From Betaproteobacteria bacterium HGW-Betaproteobacteria-18 (GTDB lineage: Bacteria; Pseudomonadota; Gammaproteobacteria; Burkholderiales; Burkholderiaceae_C): a DNA stretch of 32,060 bases. The DNA lies in the NCBI GenBank assembly GCA_002842265.1, contig PHCO01000011.1, positions 1 to 32,060 on the forward strand, written 5' to 3'. Position numbers and translations under genes: made by a program. Below the pieces are notes generated by a model. The model was not told the origin of the DNA, did not search any database, and saw only the letters and a list, made by a program, of their open reading frames with translations. Below are positions 9,859-18,683 of this stretch, in pieces (position 1 is the first letter of the stretch; each line of letters starts with the position of its first letter).

Positions 9859-10362
9859 ATGACACAAATCACCTGGACAGGGTTGTTGCTGCTGGCGTTA
9901 TGTGCCAACGCGCAGGCGCAAGATCGCATCTACCGTTGCGGTAATGCTTACACCAACACGGTGACGCAGGAACAGGCTAAAAACTGCAAACTTGTCGAAG
10001 GCGGCAACGTCACGGTGGTGCAGGGCACACGCCCGGTTAAAGCATCCCCGCAAGCCAGTGCCAACGGGACCGCGCCGGTCAGTGCGGGCCCACGCGTAAA
10101 CGCTGCTGAACAAAAATCGCGTGACTCCGATGCGCGCCTGATATTGCAATCCGAACTCAAAAAAGCTGAAGAGCGTCAAGAGGAGTTGCTCAAGGAATAC
10201 AACAACGGCGAGCCAGAAAAACGCGGTGATGAGGCGCGCAATTACCAGCACTACCTGGACCGTGTGGCAGCGCTCAAAGCCAGCCTGGCACGCAACGAGA
10301 GTGATATGGCCGGGATTCGTCGCGAGCTCGATCGCTTGCCTGCCAGCACGGCTGCCCGCTAG
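9859..10362 (+). CDS. small exported protein, DUF4124-like
   Basis: Protein of 167 aa, function unknown. A signal peptide (MTQITWTGLLLLALCANAQAQ) is followed by DRIYRCGNAYTNTV, resembling the DUF4124 start that often follows a signal peptide in betaproteobacteria. A Ser/Pro/Ala-rich linker leads to a charged, coiled-coil-like C-terminus (ILQSELKKAEERQEELLKEY). The ORF track extends back to 9589 through the glnA 3' end, but that part is a shadow frame; the ATG at 9859 gives the signal peptide. It lies between glnA and ntrB, and there is no evidence that it acts in nitrogen control. Confidence 0.8.
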   Translation: MTQITWTGLLLLALCANAQAQDRIYRCGNAYTNTVTQEQAKNCKLVEGGNVTVVQGTRPVKASPQASANGTAPVSAGPRVNAAEQKSRDSDARLILQSELKKAEERQEELLKEYNNGEPEKRGDEARNYQHYLDRVAALKASLARNESDMAGIRRELDRLPASTAAR

Positions 10363-10380
10363 GCGTTCCAAGGGTTCCCC

Positions 10381-11475
10381 TTGAAGCTGGCTTTTCCCAA
10401 AATTCGGCCGAAAACGCTCAGTACGCCCAACCAGCGTTTTGTCGCCTTTGATTTATTGGCCACGCTGGTGGCCGTGGTGCAAAGTGACGGCACCGTCACG
10501 TTTGCCAATGCGGCCCTGGAAGACGCGCTGGGCATCTCGCGGCGCACCATTGTGGGCTCGCATTTGCCTGACAGTTTTACCGAGCCGATCCACTTGCAAA
10601 CCGCGTTGCAGGGCGCCGGCAGTAATCAATTTGCCGCCCTGCGCTACGACGCCAAGCTGCTGCGTCTGGGGCGGGAACTGTTACCGGTGCATGTCATCGT
10701 GACGCAGACCGAAAGCGCCGACATCATCGTCGAGCTGCTGCCGCTGGAGCAACAGGCACGCCAGGACCGCGAGGAACGTCTGGCCGAACAAGCGCAGGCC
10801 AACAAGGAGCTGATTCGCAACCTGGCGCACGAAATCAAAAACCCGCTGGGCGGCATCCGTGGCGCGGCGCAGTTGCTGGAGCTGGAAATGGCCCAGCCCG
10901 AGCTCTCTGAGTACACCCAGGTCATCATCCATGAAGCCGACCGTTTGCAGTCGCTGGTGGATCGCTTGCTGGCGCCGCACCGCCGGCCCCACGTGGTGGG
11001 CGATGTCAATATTCACGAGGTGTGCGAGCGGGTGCGCTCGCTGATTCTGGCGGAGTTTCCCAAAGGTCTGGACGTGGTGCGCGACTACGACACCTCGATC
11101 CCCGAGTTTCGCGGCGACCGCGAGCAGCTCATCCAGGCCCTGATCAACATTGCCCACAACGCAGCGCAGGCGCTGACCGATCGCATCAGCCAGGGTGATG
11201 CGCAAATTATTTTTCGCACCCGGGTGGCGCGCCAGAGCACTTTTGGCAAGCAGCGCTACCGGTTGGCATTGGAATTGCATGTGATTGACAACGGGCCTGG
11301 CGTGCCCGATGCGATCAAGGACCGCATTTTTTACCCGCTGGTGTCGGGGCGGGAGGGCGGCTCCGGGCTGGGCCTGACATTGGCGCAAACCTTTGTCCAG
11401 CAGCACCATGGCCTGATCGAGTGTGACAGTGCGCCGGGTTGTACTGATTTCAAGATTCTGATTCCACTGCCCTGA
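10381..11475 (+). CDS. glnL: nitrogen regulation sensor histidine kinase NtrB (GlnL)
   Basis: Cytoplasmic two-component kinase/phosphatase that phosphorylates NtrC under nitrogen limitation and is controlled by PII. An N-terminal PAS-like domain (VQSDGTVTFANAALEDALGIS) is followed by the HisKA motif NLAHEIKNPLGGIRGAAQL with the phospho-accepting His. The ATPase domain has an N-box around INIAHNAAQAL, the G1 box DNGPGVPD and the G2 box GGSGLGLTLAQ. No membrane segments are seen, as expected for NtrB. The ORF starts with TTG at 10381, 18 bases after the preceding stop. The start is not certain, since only a weak SD-like stretch precedes it. It pairs with ntrC downstream. Confidence 0.94.
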   Translation: MKLAFPKIRPKTLSTPNQRFVAFDLLATLVAVVQSDGTVTFANAALEDALGISRRTIVGSHLPDSFTEPIHLQTALQGAGSNQFAALRYDAKLLRLGRELLPVHVIVTQTESADIIVELLPLEQQARQDREERLAEQAQANKELIRNLAHEIKNPLGGIRGAAQLLELEMAQPELSEYTQVIIHEADRLQSLVDRLLAPHRRPHVVGDVNIHEVCERVRSLILAEFPKGLDVVRDYDTSIPEFRGDREQLIQALINIAHNAAQALTDRISQGDAQIIFRTRVARQSTFGKQRYRLALELHVIDNGPGVPDAIKDRIFYPLVSGREGGSGLGLTLAQTFVQQHHGLIECDSAPGCTDFKILIPLP

Positions 11476-11529
11476 TCGCAAGCGGCTTGACATGCGCTGC
11501 GCTGCCGGGCCAACGAAAGGTGAGACAAC

Positions 11530-13026
11530 GTGATGAAGCCCATTTGGATCGTAGATGATGACCAGTCCATCCGCTTCGTACTGGAAAAAGCGCTGCTGCG
11601 CGAGCAATTGCCCAGCCGCAGTTTTACCAATGTGCGTGATGTTTTAAGCGCGCTCGACGAAGAGAAAGGCCCGCAGGTGCTGGTCAGCGACATCCGCATG
11701 CCGGGTGGCTCGGGGCTGGATTTGCTCGACAAGGTCAAGGCCAGGTACCCCGGCCTGCCGGTCATCATCATGACCGCTTACTCTGATCTTGACAGCGCCG
11801 TGTCCGCCTTCCAGGGTGGCGCTTTTGAGTATTTGCCCAAACCGTTTGATCTGTCCAAAGCCGTGGAGTTGATCCGCCGCGCTGTCGAAGAAAGCCAGCG
11901 CGAAGAAGTGGCTGACGAAGCCATGGCCGAGGCGCCCGAGATGCTGGGCCAGGCGCCCGCCATGCAGGACGTGTTTCGCGCCATTGGCCGCCTGAGCCAA
12001 AGCAACGTCACCGTCATGATCACCGGCGAGTCAGGTTCGGGCAAAGAGCTGGTGGCGCGCGCGCTGCACAAGCATTCGCCGCGCGCCAACGGGCCGTTTG
12101 TGGCCATCAACACCGCAGCCATTCCCAAAGACCTGCTTGAATCCGAGCTCTTTGGTCACGAGCGCGGCGCTTTTACCGGCGCACAAAGCATGCGTCGCGG
12201 CCGCTTTGAGCAGGCCGATGGCGGCACGCTGTTTCTGGACGAAATTGGCGACATGCCGTTTGACTTGCAAACGCGGCTCTTGCGCGTGCTGTCAGACGGC
12301 CATTTTTACCGGGTGGGCGGCCACAGTGCGGTCAAAACCAATGTGCGCGTGATTGCCGCCACGCACCAGAACCTGGAGCAGCGCGTTAAAGACGGTGCCT
12401 TCCGCGAGGACTTGTTTCACCGCCTCAACGTCATTCGCTTGCGCTTGCCGGCCTTGCGCGAGCGGCGCGAAGACATTCCCATGCTGACGCGCCACTTTTT
12501 GCAGCAAAGCGCGCGCCAGTTGGGCGTCGAGCCCAAGCGCATTTCCGACGCGGCGCTGGCGTGGTTGGGGCAGTTCGCTTTCCCCGGCAACGTGCGCCAG
12601 CTTGAAAACATGTGCCACTGGCTTACCGTCATGGCGCCGGCGCAAGTCATCGAGCCCAAAGACCTGCCGCCTGAAGTGGGGGTGTCGAACACGTTGCCTG
12701 CTGCGCCGCTGGCGGCGGAAAACCATGATGAGTCCGTATCGCCATCGTTGCAGCAAGCGTTACCTGATGCTGCGGCGTTTCATCATTTACCCGATGATCT
12801 GGTAGTGACCGTGAGCGGCTGGGAACAGGGCCTGGAGGCCGAGGCCAGCGCCTTGCTGGCCACCGACCGCACCGACGTGTGGGACACGCTGACGGCCCGC
12901 TTCGAGTCGCGCCTGATTCATGCCGCGCTGGCCGCCACCCGTGGTCGGCGCATCGACGCGGCGCAAAAGCTCGGCATTGGCCGCAACACCATCACCCGCA
13001 AGATTCAGGAACTCGGCCTGGAGTAA
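11530..13026 (+). CDS. glnG: nitrogen regulation response regulator NtrC (GlnG)
   Basis: Sigma-54-dependent activator of nitrogen-starvation genes, about 498 aa. The receiver domain has IVDDDQSIR and the phospho-acceptor Asp54 in [10 protein letters not shown] (counted from the GTG at 11530; an ATG follows at 11533). The AAA+ domain has Walker A GESGSGKE, the sigma-54 contact loop GAFTGA, Walker [14 protein letters not shown] and [11 protein letters not shown]. The Fis-type C-terminal helix-turn-helix ([19 protein letters not shown]) binds sites such as the TGCAC..GTGCA dyad upstream of glnA. A linker of about 90 residues between the AAA+ and HTH parts is long for NtrC. The gene converges with xthA, 8 bases apart. 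Confidence 0.96.
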   Translation: MMKPIWIVDDDQSIRFVLEKALLREQLPSRSFTNVRDVLSALDEEKGPQVLVSDIRMPGGSGLDLLDKVKARYPGLPVIIMTAYSDLDSAVSAFQGGAFEYLPKPFDLSKAVELIRRAVEESQREEVADEAMAEAPEMLGQAPAMQDVFRAIGRLSQSNVTVMITGESGSGKELVARALHKHSPRANGPFVAINTAAIPKDLLESELFGHERGAFTGAQSMRRGRFEQADGGTLFLDEIGDMPFDLQTRLLRVLSDGHFYRVGGHSAVKTNVRVIAATHQNLEQRVKDGAFREDLFHRLNVIRLRLPALRERREDIPMLTRHFLQQSARQLGVEPKRISDAALAWLGQFAFPGNVRQLENMCHWLTVMAPAQVIEPKDLPPEVGVSNTLPAAPLAAENHDESVSPSLQQALPDAAAFHHLPDDLVVTVSGWEQGLEAEASALLATDRTDVWDTLTARFESRLIHAALAATRGRRIDAAQKLGIGRNTITRKIQELGLE

Positions 13027-13034
13027 ACCCCGTA

Positions 13035-13844
13035 TCAGTTGAGTTCGACCACCACCGGTGCATGGTCGCTGGGGCGCTCATTCTTGCGCGGGGTTTTGTC
13101 GATCCAGCAGGCGGCGACCTGGGGCTTGAGCGCGGTGCTCACCAGGATGTGGTCGATGCGCATGCCGTGGTTGCGCCTGAAACCAAAGTCGCGGTAGTCC
13201 CACCAGGAATAGCTTTTGGGCGCTTGGGGAAACAGCCGGTGCGCATCAATCAGGCCCAGCGCGATCAGTGCGTTCAATTCGTAGCGCTCTTCGTCGGTGC
13301 AATGAATCTGGTCGCACATGCCCTCGGGGTCCCACACATCGGCGTCGTCGAAGGTGATGTTGAAGTCGCCCATCAGCACCAGCCTGGGGTAGGCGACCAG
13401 CTCAGTGCGCAGCCAGTCGCGCAGGCCCTTGAGCCAGGCCAGTTTGTACTCGAACTTGTCGCTGCCGGGCTCCTGACCATTGGGGAAATAGGCGCCCACG
13501 ACCCGGATGCCGGTTGACGACTTGTCCGTTGTCGCAGGCACGGCGTCAGTTTCAGCAACAAAGGTTGCGCTGATCACGCGCGCCAGGCCATCACTGAAGC
13601 CGGGAATGTTGCGCACCACGTTGTGTGCAGGCGTCTTGCTGATCAGTGCCACGCCGTTGTAGGTTTTCTGGCCAAAACACACCGACTGGTAACCCGCTGC
13701 GGCAAACGCCGCATGCGGGAACTTGTCGTCGCTCAGTTTGAGCTCTTGCAGCGCCAGCACATCGACCGGGTTGGCAGCCAGCCAGTCCAGCACTTGCGGC
13801 AGACGCACGGTGAGCGAATTGATATTCCAGGTAGCGAGCTTCAT
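13035..13844 (-). CDS. xth: exodeoxyribonuclease III
   Basis: AP endonuclease and 3'-5' exonuclease of base-excision repair, 269 aa (family ~268). Visible catalytic and metal-binding motifs are WNINSL, LQELK (Glu34), GDFNITFDDADVWDP, the RIDHIL aspartate, and SDHAPVVVEL with the general-base histidine. The ATG at 13844 lies only 4 bases after the folA stop, so it is the last gene of a thyA-transporter-folA-xth run. Linking thymidylate synthesis with uracil/AP-site repair in one unit is functionally sensible, but that is inference. Confidence 0.95.
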   Translation of the reverse strand: MKLATWNINSLTVRLPQVLDWLAANPVDVLALQELKLSDDKFPHAAFAAAGYQSVCFGQKTYNGVALISKTPAHNVVRNIPGFSDGLARVISATFVAETDAVPATTDKSSTGIRVVGAYFPNGQEPGSDKFEYKLAWLKGLRDWLRTELVAYPRLVLMGDFNITFDDADVWDPEGMCDQIHCTDEERYELNALIALGLIDAHRLFPQAPKSYSWWDYRDFGFRRNHGMRIDHILVSTALKPQVAACWIDKTPRKNERPSDHAPVVVELN

Positions 13845-13848
13845 GGTT

Positions 13849-14337
13849 TCACAAATCCTTTTGGTAGGTCACGAAACTGTAGCCCAGTCCGTTGCTGCTG
13901 ACATGCGATTCGCGGGCCACTTCCTGCCACTCGGGGCCAAAACCGGGGGCGAAAGCGTCGCCGGCAAAGTCGGCATCAAGCTCGGTCACCACGGCGCTGC
14001 TGGCCAGCGCCAGCGCCTGGGCGTAGAGCTCGGCGCCGCCAATCACCCACGCCGTGCTGTCGCTCGGGCAGGCGGCGCAGGCGGCTTGCAGGGAATTCAC
14101 CACCACGGCGCCTTCAGCCGTCCAGTCGGGCTGGCGCGTCACCACCACATTGAGGCGGCCGGGCAGGGGCCGGAATTTGACCGGCAACGAGTCCCAGGTC
14201 TTGCGCCCCATGATGACCGGGCAGCCCAGCGTGGTGCGCTTGAAGTGCGCCATGTCCTCGGGCAGGTGCCAGGGCAGGGCGTTGTTGGCGCCGATGACGC
14301 CGTTGCGGGCGCGGGCCAGGATCAGATTGAGTTTCAT
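13849..14337 (-). CDS. folA: dihydrofolate reductase
   Basis: Reduces dihydrofolate to tetrahydrofolate with NADPH, regenerating the cofactor consumed by ThyA. The protein is 162 aa, as expected for the family. Motifs are LILARARNGVIG, LPWHLPEDMAHFK (substrate-binding Asp), PVIMGRKTWDSLP, RLNVVVTRQ and AWVIGGAELYAQAL. The ORF track runs upstream to 15513 in the same frame, but that extension is antisense to nothing known and lies over the transporter gene. The ATG at 14337 overlaps the transporter stop as ATGA, showing tight coupling. Confidence 0.96.
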   Translation of the reverse strand: MKLNLILARARNGVIGANNALPWHLPEDMAHFKRTTLGCPVIMGRKTWDSLPVKFRPLPGRLNVVVTRQPDWTAEGAVVVNSLQAACAACPSDSTAWVIGGAELYAQALALASSAVVTELDADFAGDAFAPGFGPEWQEVARESHVSSNGLGYSFVTYQKDL

Positions 14338-15221
14338 AAGATGGTTGCAGGTTTGCGCGGTGGCAGCAGCACTGCGGCTATGGCGACCATGACGCACAGC
14401 ACGGCCACCAGGTCTTGCCAGCCCGGCACCTCGTGCACGATCAGGGTGGCGCTCAGGGTGCCCACCAGCGGGATCGCCATGATGCTCATGGCGCTGGTGG
14501 CGGGTGGCAGGTGGCGCGCCATGCCAAACCAGATGATCTGGGCAAAACCGTAGTTGATGAGCGCGCCATAGACCAGGCTGCCCCACATCGGGGTTGAAAA
14601 TTGCCAGACGGGCCAGGGCTCCAGCACCGCGGCCAACACCCACAGGCAGACGCTGGCCAGAATCAGCATCCACACGGTGAGCGTCTCCATGGGCAGCGTC
14701 AAATGGGCACGGCGCATCATCAGCGTGCCTGCCGCCCACGACAGCGCGGCCAGCTCCATCCAGACAATGCCCAGCGGTTTGCCGGTGATGGCAGTGAGCT
14801 CGTTGAAAGTGAGCAGGCCAATGGTCAGCGCCACGGCCAGCATGGCAAAAACGATGCGTTTTGTCAGCTTCTCCTTGAACACCAGCACCCCCAGCAGCAC
14901 CGTCCAGATCGGCATGGTGAAGCCCAGAATGGCAGCGCGGCCGCTGGCGAGTTCCTTCACGCCCAAAATCGCCAGCGTGTGCCAGCCCAGCACATTGGGC
15001 AGCCCCAGCGTGACGATGCTGCGCCACTCGCCCCCCTGCGGCCACATGCGCACGCCCTTGAAACGGTAAAAACCGAACAACCAGAGCGCGCCAAAGCTCA
15101 TGGTCAGCGCGCGAAAGTAGAGCGGCGAGAGCTCGCGCAAGCTGTACTTCATCATCGGCCAGTTGATGCCCCACATCAGTGTGAGGGCGACCAGGCCCCA
15201 GATTTGGCGGCGACTGATCAC
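14334..15221 (-). CDS. EamA/DMT-family transporter
   Basis: Inner-membrane drug/metabolite transporter with ten predicted helices in two EamA repeats: [19 protein letters not shown] at the start, then [20 protein letters not shown]. The second repeat opens near [16 protein letters not shown] and ends with [20 protein letters not shown]. Substrate unknown. The ORF track starts at 15254, but the GTG at 15221 overlaps the thyA stop in a GTGA arrangement and is my preferred start (295 aa); it also overlaps folA by 4 bases at the other end. Being sandwiched between thyA and folA by overlaps is notable and could mean a folate- or pyrimidine-related substrate, which is speculation. Confidence 0.9.
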   Translation of the reverse strand: MISRRQIWGLVALTLMWGINWPMMKYSLRELSPLYFRALTMSFGALWLFGFYRFKGVRMWPQGGEWRSIVTLGLPNVLGWHTLAILGVKELASGRAAILGFTMPIWTVLLGVLVFKEKLTKRIVFAMLAVALTIGLLTFNELTAITGKPLGIVWMELAALSWAAGTLMMRRAHLTLPMETLTVWMLILASVCLWVLAAVLEPWPVWQFSTPMWGSLVYGALINYGFAQIIWFGMARHLPPATSAMSIMAIPLVGTLSATLIVHEVPGWQDLVAVLCVMVAIAAVLLPPRKPATIL

Positions 15222-16069
15222 ACGGCCACCGGCGCCTTGATGGCGGGGTGACACTGGTAGCCGTTGACCGCGAAATCTTCATAGACGTAGTCAAAGATCG
15301 AGTCAGGTCGGCGTTTGATTTCCAGTGTGGGGTAGGCAAATGGCGTGCGGCCGAGCTGCAGCGCCACCTGCTCGGCGTGGTTGCTGTAGATGTGACAGTC
15401 GCCGCCGGTCCAGATGAAGTCGCCCACGTCGAGGTCGCACTGCTGCGCCACCATGTGGGTGAGCAGCGCATAGCTGGCGATGTTGAAGGGCACGCCCAGA
15501 AAAATGTCGGCACTGCGCTGGTACAGCTGACAGCTCAATTTGCCCTTGCCGCCCGGTGCGGTTGCCGGGGCCACGTAGAACTGGAAAAAAGCATGACAGG
15601 GCATGAGCGCCATTTTGTCGAGCTCGGCCACGTTCCAGGCGCTCACCAGCATGCGGCGCGAATCGGGGTTGCTTTTAAGGGTGTTCATGACCTGGCTGAT
15701 CTGGTCGATGTGGCCGCCGCCTGGCGTCGGCCAGCTGCGCCATTGCACGCCATAGACCGGCCCCAGGTCGCCGGTGTTGGGGTTCGCCCATTCGTCCCAG
15801 ATGGTGCAGCCGTTGTCCTGCAGCCATTTCACGTTGGCGTCGCCGCGCAAAAACCACAGCAGTTCGACGATGATGGCCTTCAGGAATACCTTCTTGGTGG
15901 TGACCAGCGGAAAGCCCCGGGCCAGGTCAAAACGCATCTGGTAACCGAAGACGCTTTTGGTGCCGGTGCCGGTGCGGTCGGCCTTGAAAACGCCGTGGGT
16001 GTCCACATGGCGCAGCAAATTTTCGTATTGGGAACTGGTGGATTGGGGCATGTCAAAAAGGGCACGCAT
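15218..16069 (-). CDS. thyA: thymidylate synthase
   Basis: Methylates dUMP to dTMP using methylene-tetrahydrofolate. Motifs are [42 protein letters not shown], the catalytic cysteine in [33 protein letters not shown] and [11 protein letters not shown] start at 16069 (MRALFDMPQ) is chosen because AAGGAAAAGGG sits directly before it; ATG 16051 (MPQSTSS) is the alternative, and the ORF track's 16150 runs into the helicase 3' end. Length from 16069 is 283 aa against 264 in E. coli. The gene lies 55 bases downstream of the restriction-modification-like operon on the same strand. Confidence 0.96.
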   Translation of the reverse strand: MRALFDMPQSTSSQYENLLRHVDTHGVFKADRTGTGTKSVFGYQMRFDLARGFPLVTTKKVFLKAIIVELLWFLRGDANVKWLQDNGCTIWDEWANPNTGDLGPVYGVQWRSWPTPGGGHIDQISQVMNTLKSNPDSRRMLVSAWNVAELDKMALMPCHAFFQFYVAPATAPGGKGKLSCQLYQRSADIFLGVPFNIASYALLTHMVAQQCDLDVGDFIWTGGDCHIYSNHAEQVALQLGRTPFAYPTLEIKRRPDSIFDYVYEDFAVNGYQCHPAIKAPVAV

Positions 16070-16124
16070 CCCTTTTCCTTGTTTCGCTGAGGTAAGCGAT
16101 TCTAACTTTCCGGGCATCAGCCCT

Positions 16125-18683
16125 TCAGTCCTTCGCCACCACCGTGTCATACAACCCGTAGTGGGTCAGGCCATCGTGGCTCAGAATGCCGGTGTAACGC
16201 AGCGAGGCATCCTCATAACGCCGAAACGCAAACACCGCCTGGTTCATCTGCTCGGTGTTGAACACCTTGAGCCGCACCAGCAGGTGAAAGTCCTGCACCG
16301 TCAGCCCGGTCACGGTCAAAAACAACTCAGGCTCCAGCTTGGTGATGACATCTTGCAGCGTGTTCTCCCGAAAATCGGTGAGGTACATGAACGCCGGGAT
16401 GCGGGTGGCAAACTTGATCAATTTTTCCTGCACCAGCTTGCGCTTGGACTTGTATTCCTTTTCCTCATCAGAAAGCTCTTTTTTCTCTTTTGCTGACAGC
16501 TCGCCTTCCTTGGCCTTGGTTTTGAGGTCTTTGACCTTTTCGCTTTTGTTGATGATGGTCTCAATGACGTTGTCGCCCAGCGAGCGCCAGCCCTCAATGC
16601 GCCCCACCGCCGCCATCGCCTCCGGGCTGTCAAGGATGCGGCGCAGCGTGCCGTTGTCCACATTCACCAGCAGCGCACTCTCCCACTTGCGGGCCAGCAG
16701 CGTGGCCGAGGTGCCTGCCATCGCAATGTCCAGAATGCCGCCCGCGTCGATCTGCGTCATGTTGGCACCATCAAAAGCCAGCACCGGCAAAAAGGCCACC
16801 AAATCCCGCACCGCGTTCTCGGGGTTGGACTCGTTGGGCGACAGGCCAATCCCGTATTCCGACAACTGGCGCAGCGCACGCGTCGGCGCAAAGTCGAACA
16901 CAAAGCACACCGGTTTCAGGATTTCCTCTTCGTTCGGGTTGTCGCCGTTGGGGTTCTTGATGGACCACGGCGACTGCACCCGAAACGCCGCCTGAAAGTA
17001 CGTCTCGGGTGACTTCAAATTGCGCAGCATCAAAATGGACGACCACTGTGCCACCGTCACGCCCGTGGTCAGCTTGCCGCATGACAGCGTGATGGTTTTG
17101 GTGTCGAACCCGCTGCCAATCGCCTTGCGCACGGGCGGCAGCGCCTCCAGCCCAATACCCGCCGTGCTGCCGGCGGCCACGATGACCTGATAGCCAAGCC
17201 AAAAGGTGTTGTGCCGCTCGGCCAGCAAATTCGCCATGGCCTGGCAAGCCGCCACATTGGGCAGAAACCAGAACGAATGCTGCAAATAGGGCAGCAGGCG
17301 CACGTCTGAGTACGGAAACGGCGGGCGCGTGCCGGTTTTCAGCACCTCCGCCGACTGCGCCGCATAGCCGCCGCGAATGATGTCCAGCCACTTCTGCACA
17401 TCACTCTTGTGGGTGAACTCGGCACCCACCCCGGTGCCCTTGGCCTCAAAAAAAGCATTCAGATCAAACTCGTCAAACTCACCGCCACTGGCAATCGCCA
17501 GCAACTCGTCGGGCATTTGGTAGGTCAGCAGGCGCATCTGCGGCAGGGCCGCGTAGGGGTTGCGCTTGGCTGGATGCTGGACGGCAAACGCTTCCTTGGC
17601 ACGCTGTTCGTCGGTGTAGGTCCAGTTGAAGATTTGTTCTTCGATGAACTCGCCCGTGGCCAGCGCCTTGAACGGTGTGCCCGATAAGTACAAATAGGCC
17701 CGGGTGGTGATGGGCAAAAACTCGGTTTCCCGCTCAGAGAGCACGGTCAGGTCTTCGTTGACGCTCTCCAGCTCACCCGCGTATTCCAGCTTGGCCTCTT
17801 TCTTGGCGACTGCGTCGTCCTCGCCCTCGAACAACTCCTTGGCCGTTTCGCGCCAGGCGCCAAAGTGGTATTCGTCAAACACCACCAAATCCCAATTCAC
17901 CGCGTGCAGCCATTCATTGCGTGGCTTGATGTTGCCCGCTGCATCACGGCCCAGCAAGTCTTGAAACGAGCCGAAATAGATCACCGGCTTGGCACGGTCG
18001 ATCTGCGTCGGATCACTGTCCGAAGATCGCGACAGGTATTGCCATCCCTCAAAGTCCACATGGCTTTCCAGGTCGGTCTGCCAGGCATCTTCCACCGCCG
18101 GTTTGAAGGTCAGCACCAGCACGCGTTTGGTCTGGAGCTTTTTGGCCAACTGGTAGGTGGTGAAGGTCTTGCCAAAACGCATCTTGGCATTCCACAGAAA
18201 GCGCGGGGCAGCGTTGGCATCCTCAGCCCAGATTGAGTGGTAGTAGTCGAAGGTCTTGCTGACCGCATCAAGCTGCTCGGCACGCATGCCAAAGGTCTCG
18301 TGGTGTGTGCCGCTGAGCTGCTTTCCGCTGCGCAGCTCGGCCAGCACGGTGGCCACATCTGCCACCGTGCAGCGCACCCATTCCAGGGTGGTGTTCTCGA
18401 ACCCTTTTTTGCCCAGTGCTGAGCGCACCTCGTGGTCGGTAAAGATGGAACCGTCGTCGCGCTCGGCGGCTTCATCCAGCTCAATACTGAAGTTCTGGAT
18501 GGCGGCAGTCTTGAGCTGTTCGGCCACACGCCGCTTGACATCCCGACTGGTCTGGCCCACCTTGAGCAGGCCGTGGTGCGCGGCATCGGCAATCGCGTAG
18601 GCGTAGATGCGCGGGCGGGCTTCGGGCTTGGGCGCGAGGATGTCCTCGATGGTCGGTTTGCTCACAAAGTCGGGTTTGCTCAC
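16125..18683 (-). CDS. GIY-YIG nuclease-SF2 helicase fusion (restriction-subunit-like)
   Basis: Protein of about 852 aa. The N-terminus has a GIY-YIG fold of the T5orf172 type: YAY at residues 27-29, [14 protein letters not shown] (40-52) and DHEVR with the likely catalytic Glu85. It is followed by a superfamily 2 helicase: motif [10 protein letters not shown] (166-174), DEYH (270-273), SGTP (334-337) and motif [12 protein letters not shown] (564-573). The C-terminal third is unrecognised and contains a charged coiled-coil ([18 protein letters not shown]). A nuclease-translocase subunit working with the Mod-like methylase upstream is inferred. The GTG at 18683 is preferred over the TTG at 18707: GAAAGG sits ahead of it and it overlaps the fic stop as GTGA. 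Confidence 0.87.
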   Translation of the reverse strand: MSKPDFVSKPTIEDILAPKPEARPRIYAYAIADAAHHGLLKVGQTSRDVKRRVAEQLKTAAIQNFSIELDEAAERDDGSIFTDHEVRSALGKKGFENTTLEWVRCTVADVATVLAELRSGKQLSGTHHETFGMRAEQLDAVSKTFDYYHSIWAEDANAAPRFLWNAKMRFGKTFTTYQLAKKLQTKRVLVLTFKPAVEDAWQTDLESHVDFEGWQYLSRSSDSDPTQIDRAKPVIYFGSFQDLLGRDAAGNIKPRNEWLHAVNWDLVVFDEYHFGAWRETAKELFEGEDDAVAKKEAKLEYAGELESVNEDLTVLSERETEFLPITTRAYLYLSGTPFKALATGEFIEEQIFNWTYTDEQRAKEAFAVQHPAKRNPYAALPQMRLLTYQMPDELLAIASGGEFDEFDLNAFFEAKGTGVGAEFTHKSDVQKWLDIIRGGYAAQSAEVLKTGTRPPFPYSDVRLLPYLQHSFWFLPNVAACQAMANLLAERHNTFWLGYQVIVAAGSTAGIGLEALPPVRKAIGSGFDTKTITLSCGKLTTGVTVAQWSSILMLRNLKSPETYFQAAFRVQSPWSIKNPNGDNPNEEEILKPVCFVFDFAPTRALRQLSEYGIGLSPNESNPENAVRDLVAFLPVLAFDGANMTQIDAGGILDIAMAGTSATLLARKWESALLVNVDNGTLRRILDSPEAMAAVGRIEGWRSLGDNVIETIINKSEKVKDLKTKAKEGELSAKEKKELSDEEKEYKSKRKLVQEKLIKFATRIPAFMYLTDFRENTLQDVITKLEPELFLTVTGLTVQDFHLLVRLKVFNTEQMNQAVFAFRRYEDASLRYTGILSHDGLTHYGLYDTVVAKD

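Noticed and set aside
14338-15513. Upstream extension of the folA reading frame to 15513
   Set aside because: It lies over the transporter and thyA 3' end in another frame and has no DHFR similarity; folA starts at 14337.
16070-16124. Far-end attachment site for an island integrated at tRNA-Ser
   Set aside because: No copy of the tRNA 3' end sequence was found here, and no integrase gene lies in the window.
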